Made by a program: the position numbers and the translations under genes. DNA of 64,000 bases, taken from NCBI RefSeq assembly GCF_014161445.1, contig NZ_JABBXA010000013.1:22774-86773 (forward strand), given 5' to 3'. This document shows, in pieces, positions 49,879-63,338 of this stretch (position 1 is its first letter; each line of letters opens with the position of its first letter). The notes beneath the pieces are model-generated. The model had not been told where the DNA came from. It saw nothing but the letters and a program-made list of their open reading frames with translations, and did not search any database. The stretch is from Microbispora sp. H13382 (GTDB lineage Bacteria; Actinomycetota; Actinomycetes; Streptosporangiales; Streptosporangiaceae).

Positions 49879-51744
49879 TCAGTGCTCGGCTAGGACGATC
49901 ACGGAGTCGCCGGGGGCGAACGTCACCGGCCGGGAGCGGTCCGGGTTGAGCACGATGCCGTAGTGGGGCGGCTCTCCGGCGTTCGCCGCCAGGCGGTAGC
50001 CGATCGCGGTCTCGCCGCGCCGCAGGGCCGACTCCACGATCGTGCGGAAGGCGACGGGCACGCCGGTGGTCACGTAGTTCTCCACGGGCCGCGGGTAGAC
50101 CTCCGAGCCCGCGGAGTCGAACAGCTGCCCGAAGACCTCGGCGAGGTGCGGGTTCTCGGCGAGTTGCGCGAGCAGCAGGCCGATCACGGTGTCGCTGATC
50201 ACGATGTCGTCGGCCTCGGTGACCTCCGCGAGCGCGCGGTTGTTCTCGTCGTGCATCTCGCTCACGATCGAGTACTTCTCGCCGAGGGTCGCCTGCATGT
50301 CGCGCAGCTGCAGCAGCGTCATCAGCGTCCGGGTGTCGGCGTGGCGCGGGTCGTGCCGGTCGTCGGAGAGCACGATGACGTGCTGGTAGACGCCGACGCC
50401 GAGGGACTCCAGGGCGTACCTGTCGGTGGCGTCGCACTCCTTGACGTTCACCGCCAGGTTGGCGAGGTGCGCCAGGCCGATCCCCGCGCCGGGGTGGTCG
50501 CTCGCGACGTCGAGCACCGATCCGGGGGTCACGTAGCCGTCGAGGTGGCGGACGATCCGTGCGGCCCGGTCGTTCCAGCCGAGCATCAGCGTCCGCTCGG
50601 CGACCCTCTCCGGGGCGCACGCGGCCACGATGTGCCGTTCCTCGGCGGGTGCGGTGCCGTTCGCCAGGCGGATGAGCGAGTCGTCCTGGGCGAGCACGAC
50701 GAGCTCGTCGGACGTCCCGATCACCGTGTCCGCCGGCGGGTTGAGCGCCACGCCGCCGGACGTGCGCAGGCCGAGGACGGTCGCGGTCGCGTACGCGTCG
50801 AGGGCCCGGCCGTACGACCGGTCGGCGAGGGACGGGTCGCGCCGCAGGTAGATCTCGCCGCCGTCGAAGTTCAGCAGGTCCATGCAGACGACGGACATGC
50901 CGGACTGGCGGGACGACTGCACGATCAGCCGGGCGGCGATGTCGTCGCTGTCGACCAGGTGGACGCCCGGCCCGCCGGCCAGCCGGGCGGCGGCCATGTT
51001 GCGCGAGGAGGCGACGGCGGCGACCACGGGAGGGTGGTCGCCGGCCCGCTTCGCCAGCGCGAGCAGGGTCTTGATCACGTGCGCGTCCGGGTCGTCCTTC
51101 TCGGGGGACAACACGACGATCGTGCGCGCCGTGTTCAGGCTCAGCAGATCGAGATCGGTCGGTTCGGTGGGCCGGCCGGTGCGGCAGACCAGCCGCGTTC
51201 TGCCGGTGTCTCCCACCCGCGCCCGGATGGCGTCCTCCATGGCCGGCTTGTCCTTCTCGGCCAGGACCGCGATGACCGAGCCGTGCTGGCTGGCATGCGC
51301 CTTCACCAGTTCGGAGACGATCGTGTAGAGCTGCTCGGACCAGCCGAGGATGACGGTGTGACCGCTCTCGATGACGCGCGAGCGGCCCTTGCGCAGCTCC
51401 TCGATCTTGCCGCGCAGGCCGGCGGAGAGCACGCCCACGAGGATGCTGACGATGAAGATGCCGCCGAGGGACGCACCCAGCATGATGGCGAGGAAGGGCG
51501 CCGTACCGGCGTCCCCGGCGATCTTCCCCGGGCTGAGCGCGTGCATGAGCGCAAGCCACAGCACGCCCGGCCACCCGTGGTACTTGAGTGCCTCGTCGGG
51601 GGTCAGCCACACCGTCAGTGCGCTGACCACCACGATGAGCCCCAGCGACACCATGGCCAGCCAGCCGATCAGGGCGGCCGTGCCCCTGGCCATCGTGTTG
51701 TCGAACCAGTAGCTCAGGCGCTCCTTGACCGTGGGTTTTGACAC
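49879..51744 (-). CDS. CASTOR/POLLUX-type ion channel
   Basis: A 621-residue membrane protein related to plant CASTOR/POLLUX channels and bacterial homologues. Two helices (about 22-45 and 70-98) surround a pore-loop-like segment ([16 protein letters not shown]). They are followed by two tandem RCK/TrkA-like domains: [18 protein letters not shown], with [11 protein letters not shown] nearby, and a second [17 protein letters not shown], and a C-terminal TrkA-C-like end. The GTG 51744 (SKPTVKERL) is preceded by GGGGGAG. The ion and ligand are unknown; the single-channel topology implies a tetramer. It diverges from maf. Confidence 0.85.
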   Translation of the reverse strand: MSKPTVKERLSYWFDNTMARGTAALIGWLAMVSLGLIVVVSALTVWLTPDEALKYHGWPGVLWLALMHALSPGKIAGDAGTAPFLAIMLGASLGGIFIVSILVGVLSAGLRGKIEELRKGRSRVIESGHTVILGWSEQLYTIVSELVKAHASQHGSVIAVLAEKDKPAMEDAIRARVGDTGRTRLVCRTGRPTEPTDLDLLSLNTARTIVVLSPEKDDPDAHVIKTLLALAKRAGDHPPVVAAVASSRNMAAARLAGGPGVHLVDSDDIAARLIVQSSRQSGMSVVCMDLLNFDGGEIYLRRDPSLADRSYGRALDAYATATVLGLRTSGGVALNPPADTVIGTSDELVVLAQDDSLIRLANGTAPAEERHIVAACAPERVAERTLMLGWNDRAARIVRHLDGYVTPGSVLDVASDHPGAGIGLAHLANLAVNVKECDATDRYALESLGVGVYQHVIVLSDDRHDPRHADTRTLMTLLQLRDMQATLGEKYSIVSEMHDENNRALAEVTEADDIVISDTVIGLLLAQLAENPHLAEVFGQLFDSAGSEVYPRPVENYVTTGVPVAFRTIVESALRRGETAIGYRLAANAGEPPHYGIVLNPDRSRPVTFAPGDSVIVLAEH

Positions 51745-51804
51745 CGGCTCCCCCGTCTTTATCGGCAAACGCCAGACATAGTAGAAGCGACTAGGCTTCA
51801 CCGT

Positions 51805-52392
51805 GTGACGGATCTGATACTCGCCTCCGCTTCGCCCGCCCGCCTCGGTGTGCTGCGGGCGGCCGGGCTCGATCCGAAGGTGATCGTCAGCGGCGTCGAC
51901 GAGGACGCGATCACGGCCGCTACGCCCGAGGAGCTGTGCCTGAAACTGGCCGTCGCCAAGGCGGACGCCGTCGCCGGATCGCTCGGCGACGGCATCGTGA
52001 TCGGCTGTGACTCGGTGCTCGAACTCGACGGCGTCGCCTACGGCAAGCCGGGGACGCCCGAGGAGGCGGTGCGCCGCTGGCACATGATGCGGGGCAGGAC
52101 CGGCCGGCTGCTGACCGGGCACAGCGTGGTCGACGTGTCGAGGGGCCGCGGGGTGTCCGAGGTGGCGGCGACCGTGGTGCGGTTCGGCACGCCGTCCGGC
52201 GAGGAGATCGAGGCGTACGTCGCCAGCGGGGAGCCGCTCCGCGTGGCGGGGGCGTTCACGCTCGACGGCCTGGGCGGCTGGTTCGTGGAGGGCATCGAGG
52301 GCGACCACGGCAACGTGCTCGGCATCTCACTGCCCCTGCTTCGCCGCCTTTTCGCCGATCTGGATGTGCCGGTGACGACCTTGTGGCGCTAG
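51805..52392 (+). CDS. maf: Maf-type nucleoside triphosphate pyrophosphatase
   Basis: A 195-residue Maf/HAM1-like enzyme that hydrolyses nucleoside triphosphates such as dTTP, UTP or modified nucleotides, limiting misincorporation. Conserved segments are [46 protein letters not shown] and [11 protein letters not shown] 51805 is used because GTG 51803 runs directly into a stop. The EI24 gene follows after 10 bases and may be co-transcribed. Confidence 0.95.
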   Translation: MTDLILASASPARLGVLRAAGLDPKVIVSGVDEDAITAATPEELCLKLAVAKADAVAGSLGDGIVIGCDSVLELDGVAYGKPGTPEEAVRRWHMMRGRTGRLLTGHSVVDVSRGRGVSEVAATVVRFGTPSGEEIEAYVASGEPLRVAGAFTLDGLGGWFVEGIEGDHGNVLGISLPLLRRLFADLDVPVTTLWR

Positions 52393-52402
52393 CCTGCCCG
52401 CC

Positions 52403-53181
52403 ATGAGTGGCATCGGGCGGCCCGCCGGACGGCGCGGCGTCGGCGGTTTCGCCGAGGGAATCGGGTTCTGCTTCCGGGGTCTCGGGTGGGTCGCCCGGCA
52501 TCCCCGCTGGTGGTTGTTCGGGTTGATCCCGGCGCTGATCGCGCTGGTGCTGTACGCCCTGGCGCTGGTCTGGCTGGGCACGCACGCCACCGACGTGGCG
52601 GCCTGGGCGACGCCGTTCGCGGACGACTGGGGCTGGCGCGACACCTTTCGCACGCTGGTCGGCGTGATGATCTTCGTGGTGGGTCTCGCGCTCGCCGTGC
52701 TGACGTTCACCGCGGTCACGCTCATCATCGGCGACCCGTTCTACGAGAAGCTGTCGGAGAAGGTCGAGGAGGATTGCGGCGGTCTTCCCGGCGGCGACCA
52801 GCCCTTCTGGTCGTCCCTGTTCCGGTCGATCCGCGACAGCCTCGTCACGCTCTGGTATGTCCTGCTGTTCACGGTGCCGCTGTTCGTGCTCGGCTTCGTG
52901 CCGGTCGTCGGGCAGACCGTGGTGCCCGTGGTGGGGGCGTTCGTCTCCGGGTTCTTCCTCACGGTCGAGCTGACCGCCCTGGCGATGGAACGCCGGGGCC
53001 TGCGGCGCAAGGAGCGTTTCGCCCTGCTCCGGTCGAACATGTCCGCCTCGCTCGGGTTCGGCGTGCCGCTCTTCCTCTCGTTCATGGTGCCGCTCGTCAG
53101 CGTCGTCGCGATGCCCGGCGCGGTCGCCGGCGCCGCCATGCTCGTCCGCATGCGTCTGGCGCCGGCGGCCGTACCGGAAGG

Positions 53182-53209
<28 letters not shown>
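52403..53209 (+). CDS. EI24/CysZ-like membrane protein
   Basis: A 268-residue membrane protein of the EI24 family with about five hydrophobic segments. Family features are WVARHPRWWLFGLIPALIA near the N-terminus, TLIIGDPFYEKLSEKVEE in the loop, and WYVLLFTVPLFVLGFVPVVGQ. E. coli CysZ, of the same fold, transports sulfate, but actinobacterial EI24 proteins have no assigned function. It begins 10 bases after maf. Its end overlaps the convergent ABC-F gene by 28 bases. Confidence 0.88.
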
Positions 53210-54774
<1,565 letters not shown>

Positions 54775-55025
54775 TGATTGACGCTCCGGAGAAGCTCAAG
54801 GACACACGGGTGGCGTGGAAGCGGGTGTCCGAGCTAGGAGATCCGGGGCAGAGACATGGTGCCGAGTGTAGGCCGAGCGCTCTGTCCGGTGCCAACGGGT
54901 TTCCTGCTGGCCTGCTGGCCTGCTGCCCGGGTGCCCGGTCGTCCGGTTGTCCACAGGAGGACGGCTGTCCCCAGAACGCGCTTCGGCGGTCTTGGGGGTG
55001 CGACCGTCCGGCGAGGCTTGCGGCC

Positions 55026-56120
55026 ATGACGATCCCGAAGCTCGTGCTCTCCTCGCCGGCGGACATCCTCGCCGCCGTGCCCTATCTCGTCGGGTTCCAT
55101 CCCGCCGACAGCCTCGTCGTGACCGGCTTCGCCGGCCCGGAGGTGCGGCTGACGACGCGCTGGGACCTGCCTGCCGCCTCCGATGACCTCGACCGGCTGG
55201 TCGCGCTGCTGCGCCGCGAGTCGGTGACCGCCGCCTTCGTCGTCGGGTACGGCCCCGGCGCCGCAGTGACCCCCGCCGTCGACACGGTGACCCGGTTGCT
55301 GCGTGCCGAGGGCATCCGGGTGACGGAGAGCCTCCGGGCCGAGGGCGGGCGCTACTGGTCCTACTCCTGCGGCAGCGCGACCTGCTGTCCCGCGGAGGGC
55401 ACGCCGTACGACACCGAACGCAGCCGTGTCACCGCGGAGGCCGTGATGCACGGGCTGGTGGCCCTGCCCGACCGGAGCAGCCTGCGGCGATCGGTCCAGC
55501 GGTCCGACGGGGCGGCGATGCGGCAGGCCACCCTCCGTGTGATGGCCGATCTGCGGGCGTTGCCCGAGCCCGGAGGCCCCGCCGCGGACGAACTGGCCGC
55601 GCGCTTCGTGGCCGAAGGGCTGGCACGGGTGCGCGGAGCCCTCGGCCTGTACGACTCCGGGGGCCGGCTGGACGACGAGGGCGCCGCCCGGCTCGGGCTC
55701 GACCTCGCCGTGGTCAGGGTGCGGGACGAGGCGTGGGCGTTGGTCGACGACCGTGACGCGCACATCGCGTTGTGGCGCGACCTCACCCGCCGCCTGGAGC
55801 CGGGCCACGCGGCGCCCGCGGCCTCACTGCTGGCGGCCGCCGCGTGGCATCGGGGGGAGTGCGCACTCGCGGGGATGGCGCTGGAGCGGGCGCTCGCCGC
55901 CGACCCCGGCTATTCGATGGCGCTCCTGCTCCGGCAGGCCCTGACGTACATGATGTCCCCCGCCATGCTCCGCGACCGCATGCCGACGCCGGAGGAACTC
56001 GACGACGAGATGGGCCGTCCCCGGGCGATCTGGCTCGCGCCGCTGCGCGCACTGCTGGCCCGGGACCTGTCCGAGCCGGCGCCGGTGCCGGACGGCCGTC
56101 AGACGGGGTCGCCGTCCTGA
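55026..56120 (+). CDS. DUF4192 domain protein
   Basis: A 364-residue conserved actinobacterial protein of unknown function. The domain begins MTIPKLVLSSPADILAAVPYL and shows LVGFHPADSLVVTGF, the DUF4192 hallmark, then YWSYSCGSATCCPAEGTPYD with a cysteine group. The C-terminal part has a TPR-like stretch (AAWHRGECALAGMALERALAADPGYSMALL, split here). ATG 55026 fits this family; the open frame extends to 54774. The last 22 bases overlap the convergent small gene. Confidence 0.87.
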   Translation: MTIPKLVLSSPADILAAVPYLVGFHPADSLVVTGFAGPEVRLTTRWDLPAASDDLDRLVALLRRESVTAAFVVGYGPGAAVTPAVDTVTRLLRAEGIRVTESLRAEGGRYWSYSCGSATCCPAEGTPYDTERSRVTAEAVMHGLVALPDRSSLRRSVQRSDGAAMRQATLRVMADLRALPEPGGPAADELAARFVAEGLARVRGALGLYDSGGRLDDEGAARLGLDLAVVRVRDEAWALVDDRDAHIALWRDLTRRLEPGHAAPAASLLAAAAWHRGECALAGMALERALAADPGYSMALLLRQALTYMMSPAMLRDRMPTPEELDDEMGRPRAIWLAPLRALLARDLSEPAPVPDGRQTGSPS

Positions 56121-56446
56121 GCCCGGCGGCGCTCGTTGTAGGCCCGCATCCGGGCGGGGTAACCGGTGAGCTGCACGTCGTAGACCGGGAGAGCGAGGTC
56201 CCTGGCGACCTTGGCGATCACCGCGGGAGACCCGACACGGCGGCGGGTCCACTCCCCGTCGTGGGCGACGGCCACCGCGGTCGTGTCGGTCGCGAAGGTC
56301 TCGGGCTCGACGTAGAACTCGACGCCACGCCGCGTCTTGGCGAACTCGATGAGGGTCTCGATGTCGGCGTCGGTCGCCTCGCGGTCGAACTTTGCCACGC
56401 GGGCGCCCCGTCGCCGCCGGAGCCCATAGCGATCTCGCCATCTCAT
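56099..56446 (-). CDS. Small conserved hypothetical protein
   Basis: A 115-residue cytosolic protein, function not recognised. The start MRWRDRYG and the block AHDGEWTRRRVGSPAVIAKVA, then LPVYDVQLTGYPARMRAYN, resemble a small conserved actinobacterial family without assigned activity. It has mixed alpha/beta character and no signal or membrane segment. ATG 56446 is preferred; an ATG at 56461 overlaps a TATACA -10-like sequence, so the shorter product is likelier and the mRNA may be leaderless. It converges with the DUF4192 gene. Confidence 0.7.
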   Translation of the reverse strand: MRWRDRYGLRRRRGARVAKFDREATDADIETLIEFAKTRRGVEFYVEPETFATDTTAVAVAHDGEWTRRRVGSPAVIAKVARDLALPVYDVQLTGYPARMRAYNERRRAQDGDPV

Positions 56447-56604
56447 AGTGCTTGTATACATCGCCGTGGATCACGATGGCGTTAAGGGAACGGTCTCGGG
56501 GCGATGTCGGGGATGTCCCTGATGCCGCCGGGCGCGTAACCGGCACAAGATGGAGGCAGACTCGAAGAGAGCCGAGCAGTCGACGTGACGGAAGGCGATG
56601 CGTG

Positions 56605-57189
56605 ATGCCCACGGCAGTCACACCACCCTGGCAGGGCCGTGCCCCTATGCCACACCCTCAGCTGCGCGTCACAAATCAGGACCGCGAACAGGTGGTCGAG
56701 CACGTCAAGGCGGCCTACGCCGAGGGCAGGCTCGACAAGTACGAGATGGACGAGCGCCTGCACCTGGCGATGACCGCGCGCACGCACGCCGACCTCTTGC
56801 CCATCATGAACGACCTGTACGGGACCCGCCCGGCCTACGTGCCCCGGCCGCCCTCGTACCACGCGGCCGCGGCCCCCGACGGGGGAGACCGGGTCGGGGC
56901 GGCGGCCTCGCACCTGTTCGGGCTGCTGGGGTTGTTCATCATCGGCCCGCTGTTGATGATGGTGACCGCGGGGCGGACGTCCCCCTACATCAGGAGGCAC
57001 GCGGTGGAGTCGCTGAACTTCCACCTCACCGTGCTGGGGGCGAGCGTGCTGCTGCCGATCACCGTCGTCGGGCTCGTCCTGGTGCCGGTCGTCTGGGTCG
57101 TCGGGCTGGCCCTGTGCATCGTCGGCGGGGTGTCGGCCCTCGCCGGCACCGAGTTCCGCTACCCGCTGACCATCCGCCTCGTGAAGTGA
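56605..57189 (+). CDS. DUF1707 and DUF4870 membrane protein
   Basis: A 194-residue protein with a cytosolic DUF1707 (SHOCT-like) segment (LRVTNQDREQVVEHVKAAY, then AEGRLDKYEMDERLHLAM, about 20-65) and a C-terminal DUF4870/Tic20-like region with three helices (ASHLFGLLGLFIIGPLLMMV, RRHAVESLNFHLTVL, VLVPVVWVVGLALCIVGGVSALAG). Both domains are common in actinobacteria without an established role. ATG 56605 is supported by GGAAGG at 9 bases; GTG 56602 and ATG 56650 are alternatives. Confidence 0.85.
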   Translation: MPTAVTPPWQGRAPMPHPQLRVTNQDREQVVEHVKAAYAEGRLDKYEMDERLHLAMTARTHADLLPIMNDLYGTRPAYVPRPPSYHAAAAPDGGDRVGAAASHLFGLLGLFIIGPLLMMVTAGRTSPYIRRHAVESLNFHLTVLGASVLLPITVVGLVLVPVVWVVGLALCIVGGVSALAGTEFRYPLTIRLVK

Positions 57190-57214
57190 CTGACGTCCGG
57201 AGCGGGGCGCCCGG

Positions 57215-58741
57215 TCAGGGCATGAGCACGCGGACCGCGGCCACGGTGTCGGCCTCCTCGGGCCGCTTGTCGGGCCGGTAGCGCAGCACCCGCGCGAACC
57301 GCAGTGCCATGCCGCCGGGGTAACGGCTCGACCGCTGCACGCCGTCGAAGGCGATCTCCACGACCAGCGCGGGCCTGAGCGTGACGACGTAGTCGTCCGC
57401 CGGCCCCTCCGCCAGTCGCAGGAACTGCTCGGTCTGCCAGGTCAGCAGTTCGTCGGTGAGGCCCTTGAACGTCTTGCCGAGCATCACGAAGCCGCCGGTC
57501 TCCGGGTCGTAGGCGCCGAGATGCAGGTTGGACAGCCAGCCCCGGCGCCGTCCGCTGCCCCATTCGGCGGCCAGCACGACCAGGTCGAGCGTGTGCCGCG
57601 GCTTGACCTTGATCCAGCCCGCCCCTCGCCGGCCCGCGGCGTACGGCGTGCGCAGCGACTTCACCACGACGCCCTCGTGGCCACGCCGTACGGCGTCGCC
57701 GAAGAACGCCTCGGCCTCGTCGGCGTCGGCCGTGACGAGCCGAGGCGTGATCAGCTCGGCCGGGACCGCGGCCTCGAGCGCGGCGTGCCGCTCCGCGTCG
57801 GGCAGGTCGAGCAGGTCGGCGCCGCCCACGCGCAGGGCGTCGAAGAAGAAGACGGTCAGCGGCACGGTCGCGCGCACCGACGCGACGTCGGTCCTGCTGG
57901 CCACCCGGCCCGAGGTGACCTGGAACGGCTCGGGACGGCCGTCCGGGCGCAACGCGATGACCTCGCCGTCGAGCACGAGATCGGTCCCGGGCAGGCCGAG
58001 CACGGCCTCCACCAGCTCGGGGACCTGGGCGGTGATGTCGTCGAGCGTGCGGGTGAAGACGGAGACCCGGTCGCCCGACCGGTGGGCCTGGACCCGCACG
58101 CCGTCGAGCTTCCACTCCACCGCGGCGGGGACGCCGGCCTTCTCCAGAGCGGCGGTCACGCTGGGCGCGCTCTGCGCGAGCATCGGCGCCACCGCACGCC
58201 CGACCTCCAGGTGGAACGCCTTCAGCTCCGCGACGCCCCCGCGCAGCGCGGCCGCGCCCACGGCGGGCAGCGAGCCGCGCAGGGTCAGGGCCCGGCGCAC
58301 CTCGGCCGCGGGCACGTTCGCGGCCAAGGCGATCGCCTCGATCATCACGCCGTTCAGCGCCCCCTGGCGCAGCTCGCCCGTCAGCAGCCGGTGCATGAAC
58401 GACTGCTCCTGGCGGGTGAGGGCGCCGAACAGCTCGCCCAGCAGCTCACGGCGCGCGGCCTGCGAACCGGCGCCGGACTGGGACTTGACGCGTTCGAGCA
58501 GCTCGTCGACCCGGGTCAGGGTCGCCGTGGCGACCTGGCGCGGTTCGGAAAGGTCGGACAGGCTGCGCCAGCCCACCCCGATCTGGCGCTGCGGCAGCTC
58601 ACCCGACAGGTACGCGATGGCGATCTCGGCCTCGTCCGCGCCCACCCTGCCGAGCAGCTCGGCGAGATGCCTGATCTTGGCGAGCCGCGCCGAGTCCGCG
58701 GCGACGGCCGCGGAGGTCCTGGCAAGGTCGATCAGCAACAC
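57215..58741 (-). CDS. ligB: ATP-dependent DNA ligase, LigB type
   Basis: A 508-residue ATP-dependent ligase closely resembling mycobacterial LigB. The lysine that accepts AMP is K211 in [10 protein letters not shown]; the nucleotidyltransferase motifs continue with [17 protein letters not shown] and GWIKVKP. The N-terminal 190 residues are the LigB-type helical domain ([23 protein letters not shown]) and the C-terminus is the OB fold ([22 protein letters not shown]). The open frame begins at 58759, but family starts match GTG 58741 or TTG 58738. No Ku or LigD genes are near, so a role in end joining is not implied. Confidence 0.94.
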   Translation of the reverse strand: MLLIDLARTSAAVAADSARLAKIRHLAELLGRVGADEAEIAIAYLSGELPQRQIGVGWRSLSDLSEPRQVATATLTRVDELLERVKSQSGAGSQAARRELLGELFGALTRQEQSFMHRLLTGELRQGALNGVMIEAIALAANVPAAEVRRALTLRGSLPAVGAAALRGGVAELKAFHLEVGRAVAPMLAQSAPSVTAALEKAGVPAAVEWKLDGVRVQAHRSGDRVSVFTRTLDDITAQVPELVEAVLGLPGTDLVLDGEVIALRPDGRPEPFQVTSGRVASRTDVASVRATVPLTVFFFDALRVGGADLLDLPDAERHAALEAAVPAELITPRLVTADADEAEAFFGDAVRRGHEGVVVKSLRTPYAAGRRGAGWIKVKPRHTLDLVVLAAEWGSGRRRGWLSNLHLGAYDPETGGFVMLGKTFKGLTDELLTWQTEQFLRLAEGPADDYVVTLRPALVVEIAFDGVQRSSRYPGGMALRFARVLRYRPDKRPEEADTVAAVRVLMP

Positions 58742-58912
58742 ACCGTAATCCTGCCTCACCGCAGCGGCAGATGCCCAGGCCGGGGGTCGGAGACCAGTGC
58801 CGCGACCGCCGGAGTCCGCCCGGAAGGAGCGGTGTCCAGAGTGGGTGGGGCGACAACGCGGCGAGGTGCCGCTCTGGTCGACGCGACGGGGCGAAGGTTG
58901 GCGGGAGGGGCA

Positions 58913-60415
58913 CTAGCTGTAGTGGCGCAGGCTCGGCCACAGGTCCCGCCAGAGGCGGACGGGGTCGCGGCAGACCGTGATCGGCACTCCCTGCTCCTCG
59001 CCCGGCATTCCGCTCAGCCTGCCCGCCGGGGCGCAGCCGGCGAACGCGGCGCCGAGACGGGCGGGCGGGTAGCCGACGGACACGACCACCCGGGTCCCCT
59101 CCGGCGGCGGCCCCCACCACCACAGCTCGTTGTGGCCGCTGTACACCCGGGGCAGCCCGAACTCGCCCGCCCAGCGGCGCAGCGCGCCGGCCTCGCCGTA
59201 GTTCGCCGCGAGCAGCACCGCCCCGGCGCGCTCGGCGGCGGGGAGGCCCTTCACCACCCGGGCCGTCTGCGCCGCCACGTCGCGCATGCCCACCGACTCG
59301 CGGGCCACCTCGTTGACGGCGGCCACGGGTGTTCCCCCGAGTGACGCGGCCGGGACGACCGGCAGCGCCATCACCACCGCGACCACGGCGCCGACCGCCA
59401 GTGCCGCGGCCAGCGCCGCCCGCCACCGCCACCCGGCCGCCGTGACGCAACCGGCCGCGAACAGGTAGAGCAGGAACGCGCCGGTGTAGTCGGGGCGGCC
59501 GCCCGAATACAGGATCAGCGCGCAGGCCACGGGATAGGCGATGGCGAGCGAGCGGACCCGCCGGTTCCGCCACAGCCGCAGCCACCCGGCCACGCACACC
59601 ACCGCCTGGACGGGCCCGAGCAGCACGATCTGCAGAGGGAAGAAGGCCGCGCGGTTGTCCGCGCCCTCGTCGACCCGCAACGCCTGGGCCATCTGGAACT
59701 GGGGCCAGTCGTGTGTGGCCTGGTAGACCAGGTTGGGCGAGGCGATGGCCAGGGCCAGAAGGGCGCCCGCCCACAGGCGCCTGTCCCGCAGCACCTCGCG
59801 CGGACCGGCCACGAGGACGCCCAGGCCGACGCCGACCAGCAGCACCACGATCAGATCGCGGTTGTACGCCGCGATCCCGCACAGCGCTCCCGTCCAGAGC
59901 CAGTAGCGCCCGTCACCCCTGAGCAGCACCCTCAGCAGGCACAGCGTGACCGCGCTCCACAGCACGAGGTCGGGGGTGAGGGTCAGCAGCGCGTGCCCGG
60001 CCACGAGAGGCAGGACGGAGGTCGCGGTCCCGGCCGCGGCGAGGATCTGGGCCGCGCGGCCGCCGCCCAGCTCACGGGCGGCCAGCGCGACGAGCACGAC
60101 CAGAGCCCCGGTGCACAGGGCGGGGACGATCCGCAGCGCGACGACCGTGTCCCCGAAGAGCGTCGTGGACAACCGGGCGATCATCGGGGTCAGCGGCGGA
60201 GTGTCGAAGTATCCGAGCCGCGGCCGTTCGCCCAGCATGCGGAAGTACAGCTCGTCACGGTGGTACCCGTACCACGGGCTCACCGCGAGGAGCACGGCCA
60301 CGGTCGCGGCGGCGATCGCGGCCACGGCCCGGGGCGGTGCGGCGAGCGGCCCGCCCGCCCGGTCACCCCCGCCGGTTGCCGGCGTGCCGGTGATCGCCTG
60401 TCCGTCCGCGGTCAC
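58913..60415 (-). CDS. GT-C membrane glycosyltransferase, family 39-like
   Basis: A 500-residue membrane protein with about ten to eleven helices. The first external loop carries GYHRDELYFRMLGERPRLGY, the acidic motif (D/E after helix 1) of ArnT/PMT-type GT39 enzymes, then FDTPPLTPM. The C-terminal external domain of about 120 residues (ARVVKGLPAAERAGAVLLAANYGEAGA) has the YGEAGA-like segment common in actinobacterial homologues. Such enzymes move a sugar from a polyprenyl carrier to protein or lipid on the outer face. The acceptor is unknown. Confidence 0.87.
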   Translation of the reverse strand: MTADGQAITGTPATGGGDRAGGPLAAPPRAVAAIAAATVAVLLAVSPWYGYHRDELYFRMLGERPRLGYFDTPPLTPMIARLSTTLFGDTVVALRIVPALCTGALVVLVALAARELGGGRAAQILAAAGTATSVLPLVAGHALLTLTPDLVLWSAVTLCLLRVLLRGDGRYWLWTGALCGIAAYNRDLIVVLLVGVGLGVLVAGPREVLRDRRLWAGALLALAIASPNLVYQATHDWPQFQMAQALRVDEGADNRAAFFPLQIVLLGPVQAVVCVAGWLRLWRNRRVRSLAIAYPVACALILYSGGRPDYTGAFLLYLFAAGCVTAAGWRWRAALAAALAVGAVVAVVMALPVVPAASLGGTPVAAVNEVARESVGMRDVAAQTARVVKGLPAAERAGAVLLAANYGEAGALRRWAGEFGLPRVYSGHNELWWWGPPPEGTRVVVSVGYPPARLGAAFAGCAPAGRLSGMPGEEQGVPITVCRDPVRLWRDLWPSLRHYS

Positions 60416-60550
60416 GCCGGCCTCCCGGAAGCCGGCGTTCGCAAGGGGCCGCCTCTGGAGCCGTGTTTCGGGAGGGCATCGTCCACGCGGCCATCATCCT
60501 CGAAGCGCTCCGGCTCGCCTACCCCCGGATAGGCGCCTTCCGGTGTCCGG

Positions 60551-60925
60551 TCAGCCGACGCCGAGCAGGTCGACGACGAAGATGAGCGTCTCACCGGGCT
60601 TGATGAGGGCGCCCGCGCCGCGGTTGCCGTACCCGAGGTGCGGGGGGATCGTCAGGCGGCGCCGCCCGCCGACCTTCATGCCGGCCACGCCGCGGTCCCA
60701 GCCGGCGATGACCCGGCCGCCGCCGAGCGGGAACTGGAACGGCTGGCCGCGGTTCCAGGATGCGTCGAACTCCTCACCCGTGGAGAACGCCACCCCGACA
60801 TAGTGGACGGTCACGTTCTGCCCGGGCTTGGCCTCCGGCCCGTCCCCCTCGACGAGGTCGACGATCTCCAGGTCCGCGGGCGGCGCGCCCTCGGGAAAGT
60901 CGATCTCGGGCTTCTCCAGTGCCAC
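60551..60925 (-). CDS. FKBP-type peptidyl-prolyl isomerase
   Basis: A 124-residue single-domain FKBP that speeds proline cis-trans isomerisation. The signature runs VTVHYVGVAFSTGEEFDASW, then VIAGWDRGVAGMKVGGRRRLTIPP, with LGYGNRGAGALIKPGETLIF at the end. No signal sequence is visible when translation starts at GTG 60925, where GGAGG lies 6 bases upstream; the frame is open to 60994 but that extension is not family-like. It is a cytosolic chaperone-like enzyme. Confidence 0.94.
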   Translation of the reverse strand: MALEKPEIDFPEGAPPADLEIVDLVEGDGPEAKPGQNVTVHYVGVAFSTGEEFDASWNRGQPFQFPLGGGRVIAGWDRGVAGMKVGGRRRLTIPPHLGYGNRGAGALIKPGETLIFVVDLLGVG

Positions 60926-60997
60926 GTGGGCCTCCTGTTCTTCCAGTGCCGGAAGTTCCGACCGGCTGACGACTCTACCGGTGACGGCCGACACGAC

Positions 60998-61030
60998 GAC
61001 GCCTTCCCCACGCGGCGTGGGGAAGGCGTC
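60998..61030 (-). terminator. Terminator of the stress-protein gene
   Basis: Sixteen-base complementary arms (GACGCCTTCCCCACGC and complement) with a one-base centre; effectively a 14-bp stem with a 5-base loop. It lies 27 bases beyond the stop of the gene at 61058-61711. Confidence 0.8.
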
Positions 61031-61057
61031 GCGACTTCCGTGGACGACGGGAGGAGG

Positions 61058-61711
61058 TTACGGGCGAGGGCCTCGCGAGGCGCCCGCCCGGTCGTCGTCG
61101 CGTACCTCCTCGGCCCGGGGTTCGGACTCCGGGAAACCGGTGGCCTGCGGCGCCGTGTCGCCAGTGGTCACCGGTGACGTGGTGGCGGGACCGGCCGACG
61201 GCGGACGCTGGACGACGACGGTGTCGGCCGGCTGCACGCCGCCCTGCAGCAGCGCCTGGGCCTGGTCGAGCATGGGGGAGGCGACCAGCACGTCGTAGCG
61301 TCCGGCGACGATCGAGCTCCTGGACGAGAAGTCGCGCGTCCCGCCGGTGAAGGCGTGGCTCGTGAAGCCGAAGGCGGCGCCGGCGATGGCGCCCCAGAGG
61401 ATCGACCACAGCACCAGCCCGATGAACGAGGTCGTGGTCGAGGTGAACAACCCGAGGAACAGGCCGACGACGAGTCCGAACACCGCACCGGTGATCAGGC
61501 CCGACAGTGCGGCCCTGCCGTTGGTGAGCCGCCCGGTGACGGTCTCCTCCAGGCGCAGGTCGCTGCCGACGATCGCGGTGTTCTCCACCGGGAACCCGGC
61601 GTCGGACAGGGTGTCGACGGCGCGCTGCGCCGCCGTGTAGTTGTCGTAACTGACCAGCAGCCGTCTGTCGACCGCCGGACTGACCGGCTCTCCGGCCGGG
61701 GAGTACTGCAT
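61058..61711 (-). CDS. General-stress-like membrane protein with glycine-rich helices
   Basis: A 217-residue protein. The N-terminal YflT/GsiB-type domain (RRLLVSYDNYTAAQRAVDTL, then TAIVGSDLRLEETVTGRLT, about 16-62) is followed by two hydrophobic glycine/alanine-rich helices (LSGLITGAVFGLVVGLFLGL and VLWSILWGAIAGAAFGF), then DVLVASPMLDQAQALL and a disordered acidic/Pro tail (about 165-217). Related actinobacterial proteins are annotated as general stress proteins, with no known biochemical role. ATG 61711 is the clear start. Confidence 0.85.
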   Translation of the reverse strand: MQYSPAGEPVSPAVDRRLLVSYDNYTAAQRAVDTLSDAGFPVENTAIVGSDLRLEETVTGRLTNGRAALSGLITGAVFGLVVGLFLGLFTSTTTSFIGLVLWSILWGAIAGAAFGFTSHAFTGGTRDFSSRSSIVAGRYDVLVASPMLDQAQALLQGGVQPADTVVVQRPPSAGPATTSPVTTGDTAPQATGFPESEPRAEEVRDDDRAGASRGPRP

Positions 61712-61794
61712 GATCGCCTCCGCGGGGTAGTGCGGTCGGTACACGAACGCACTACCCCGACAGAGCCCGATATTCCTGTGCGGAACAGGGGGAG

Positions 61795-63261
<1,467 letters not shown>

Positions 63262-63338
63262 TCATACCCGGCATTCCCGGCCGCCGCCGGAACAGACCCG
63301 GACACGGGATACATTGACCTCGCCTGAGAGGAGAGCAT

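Noticed and set aside
57215..58741. Non-homologous end-joining cluster
   Set aside because: The ligase is of LigB type and neither Ku nor a LigD polymerase/nuclease gene is adjacent.
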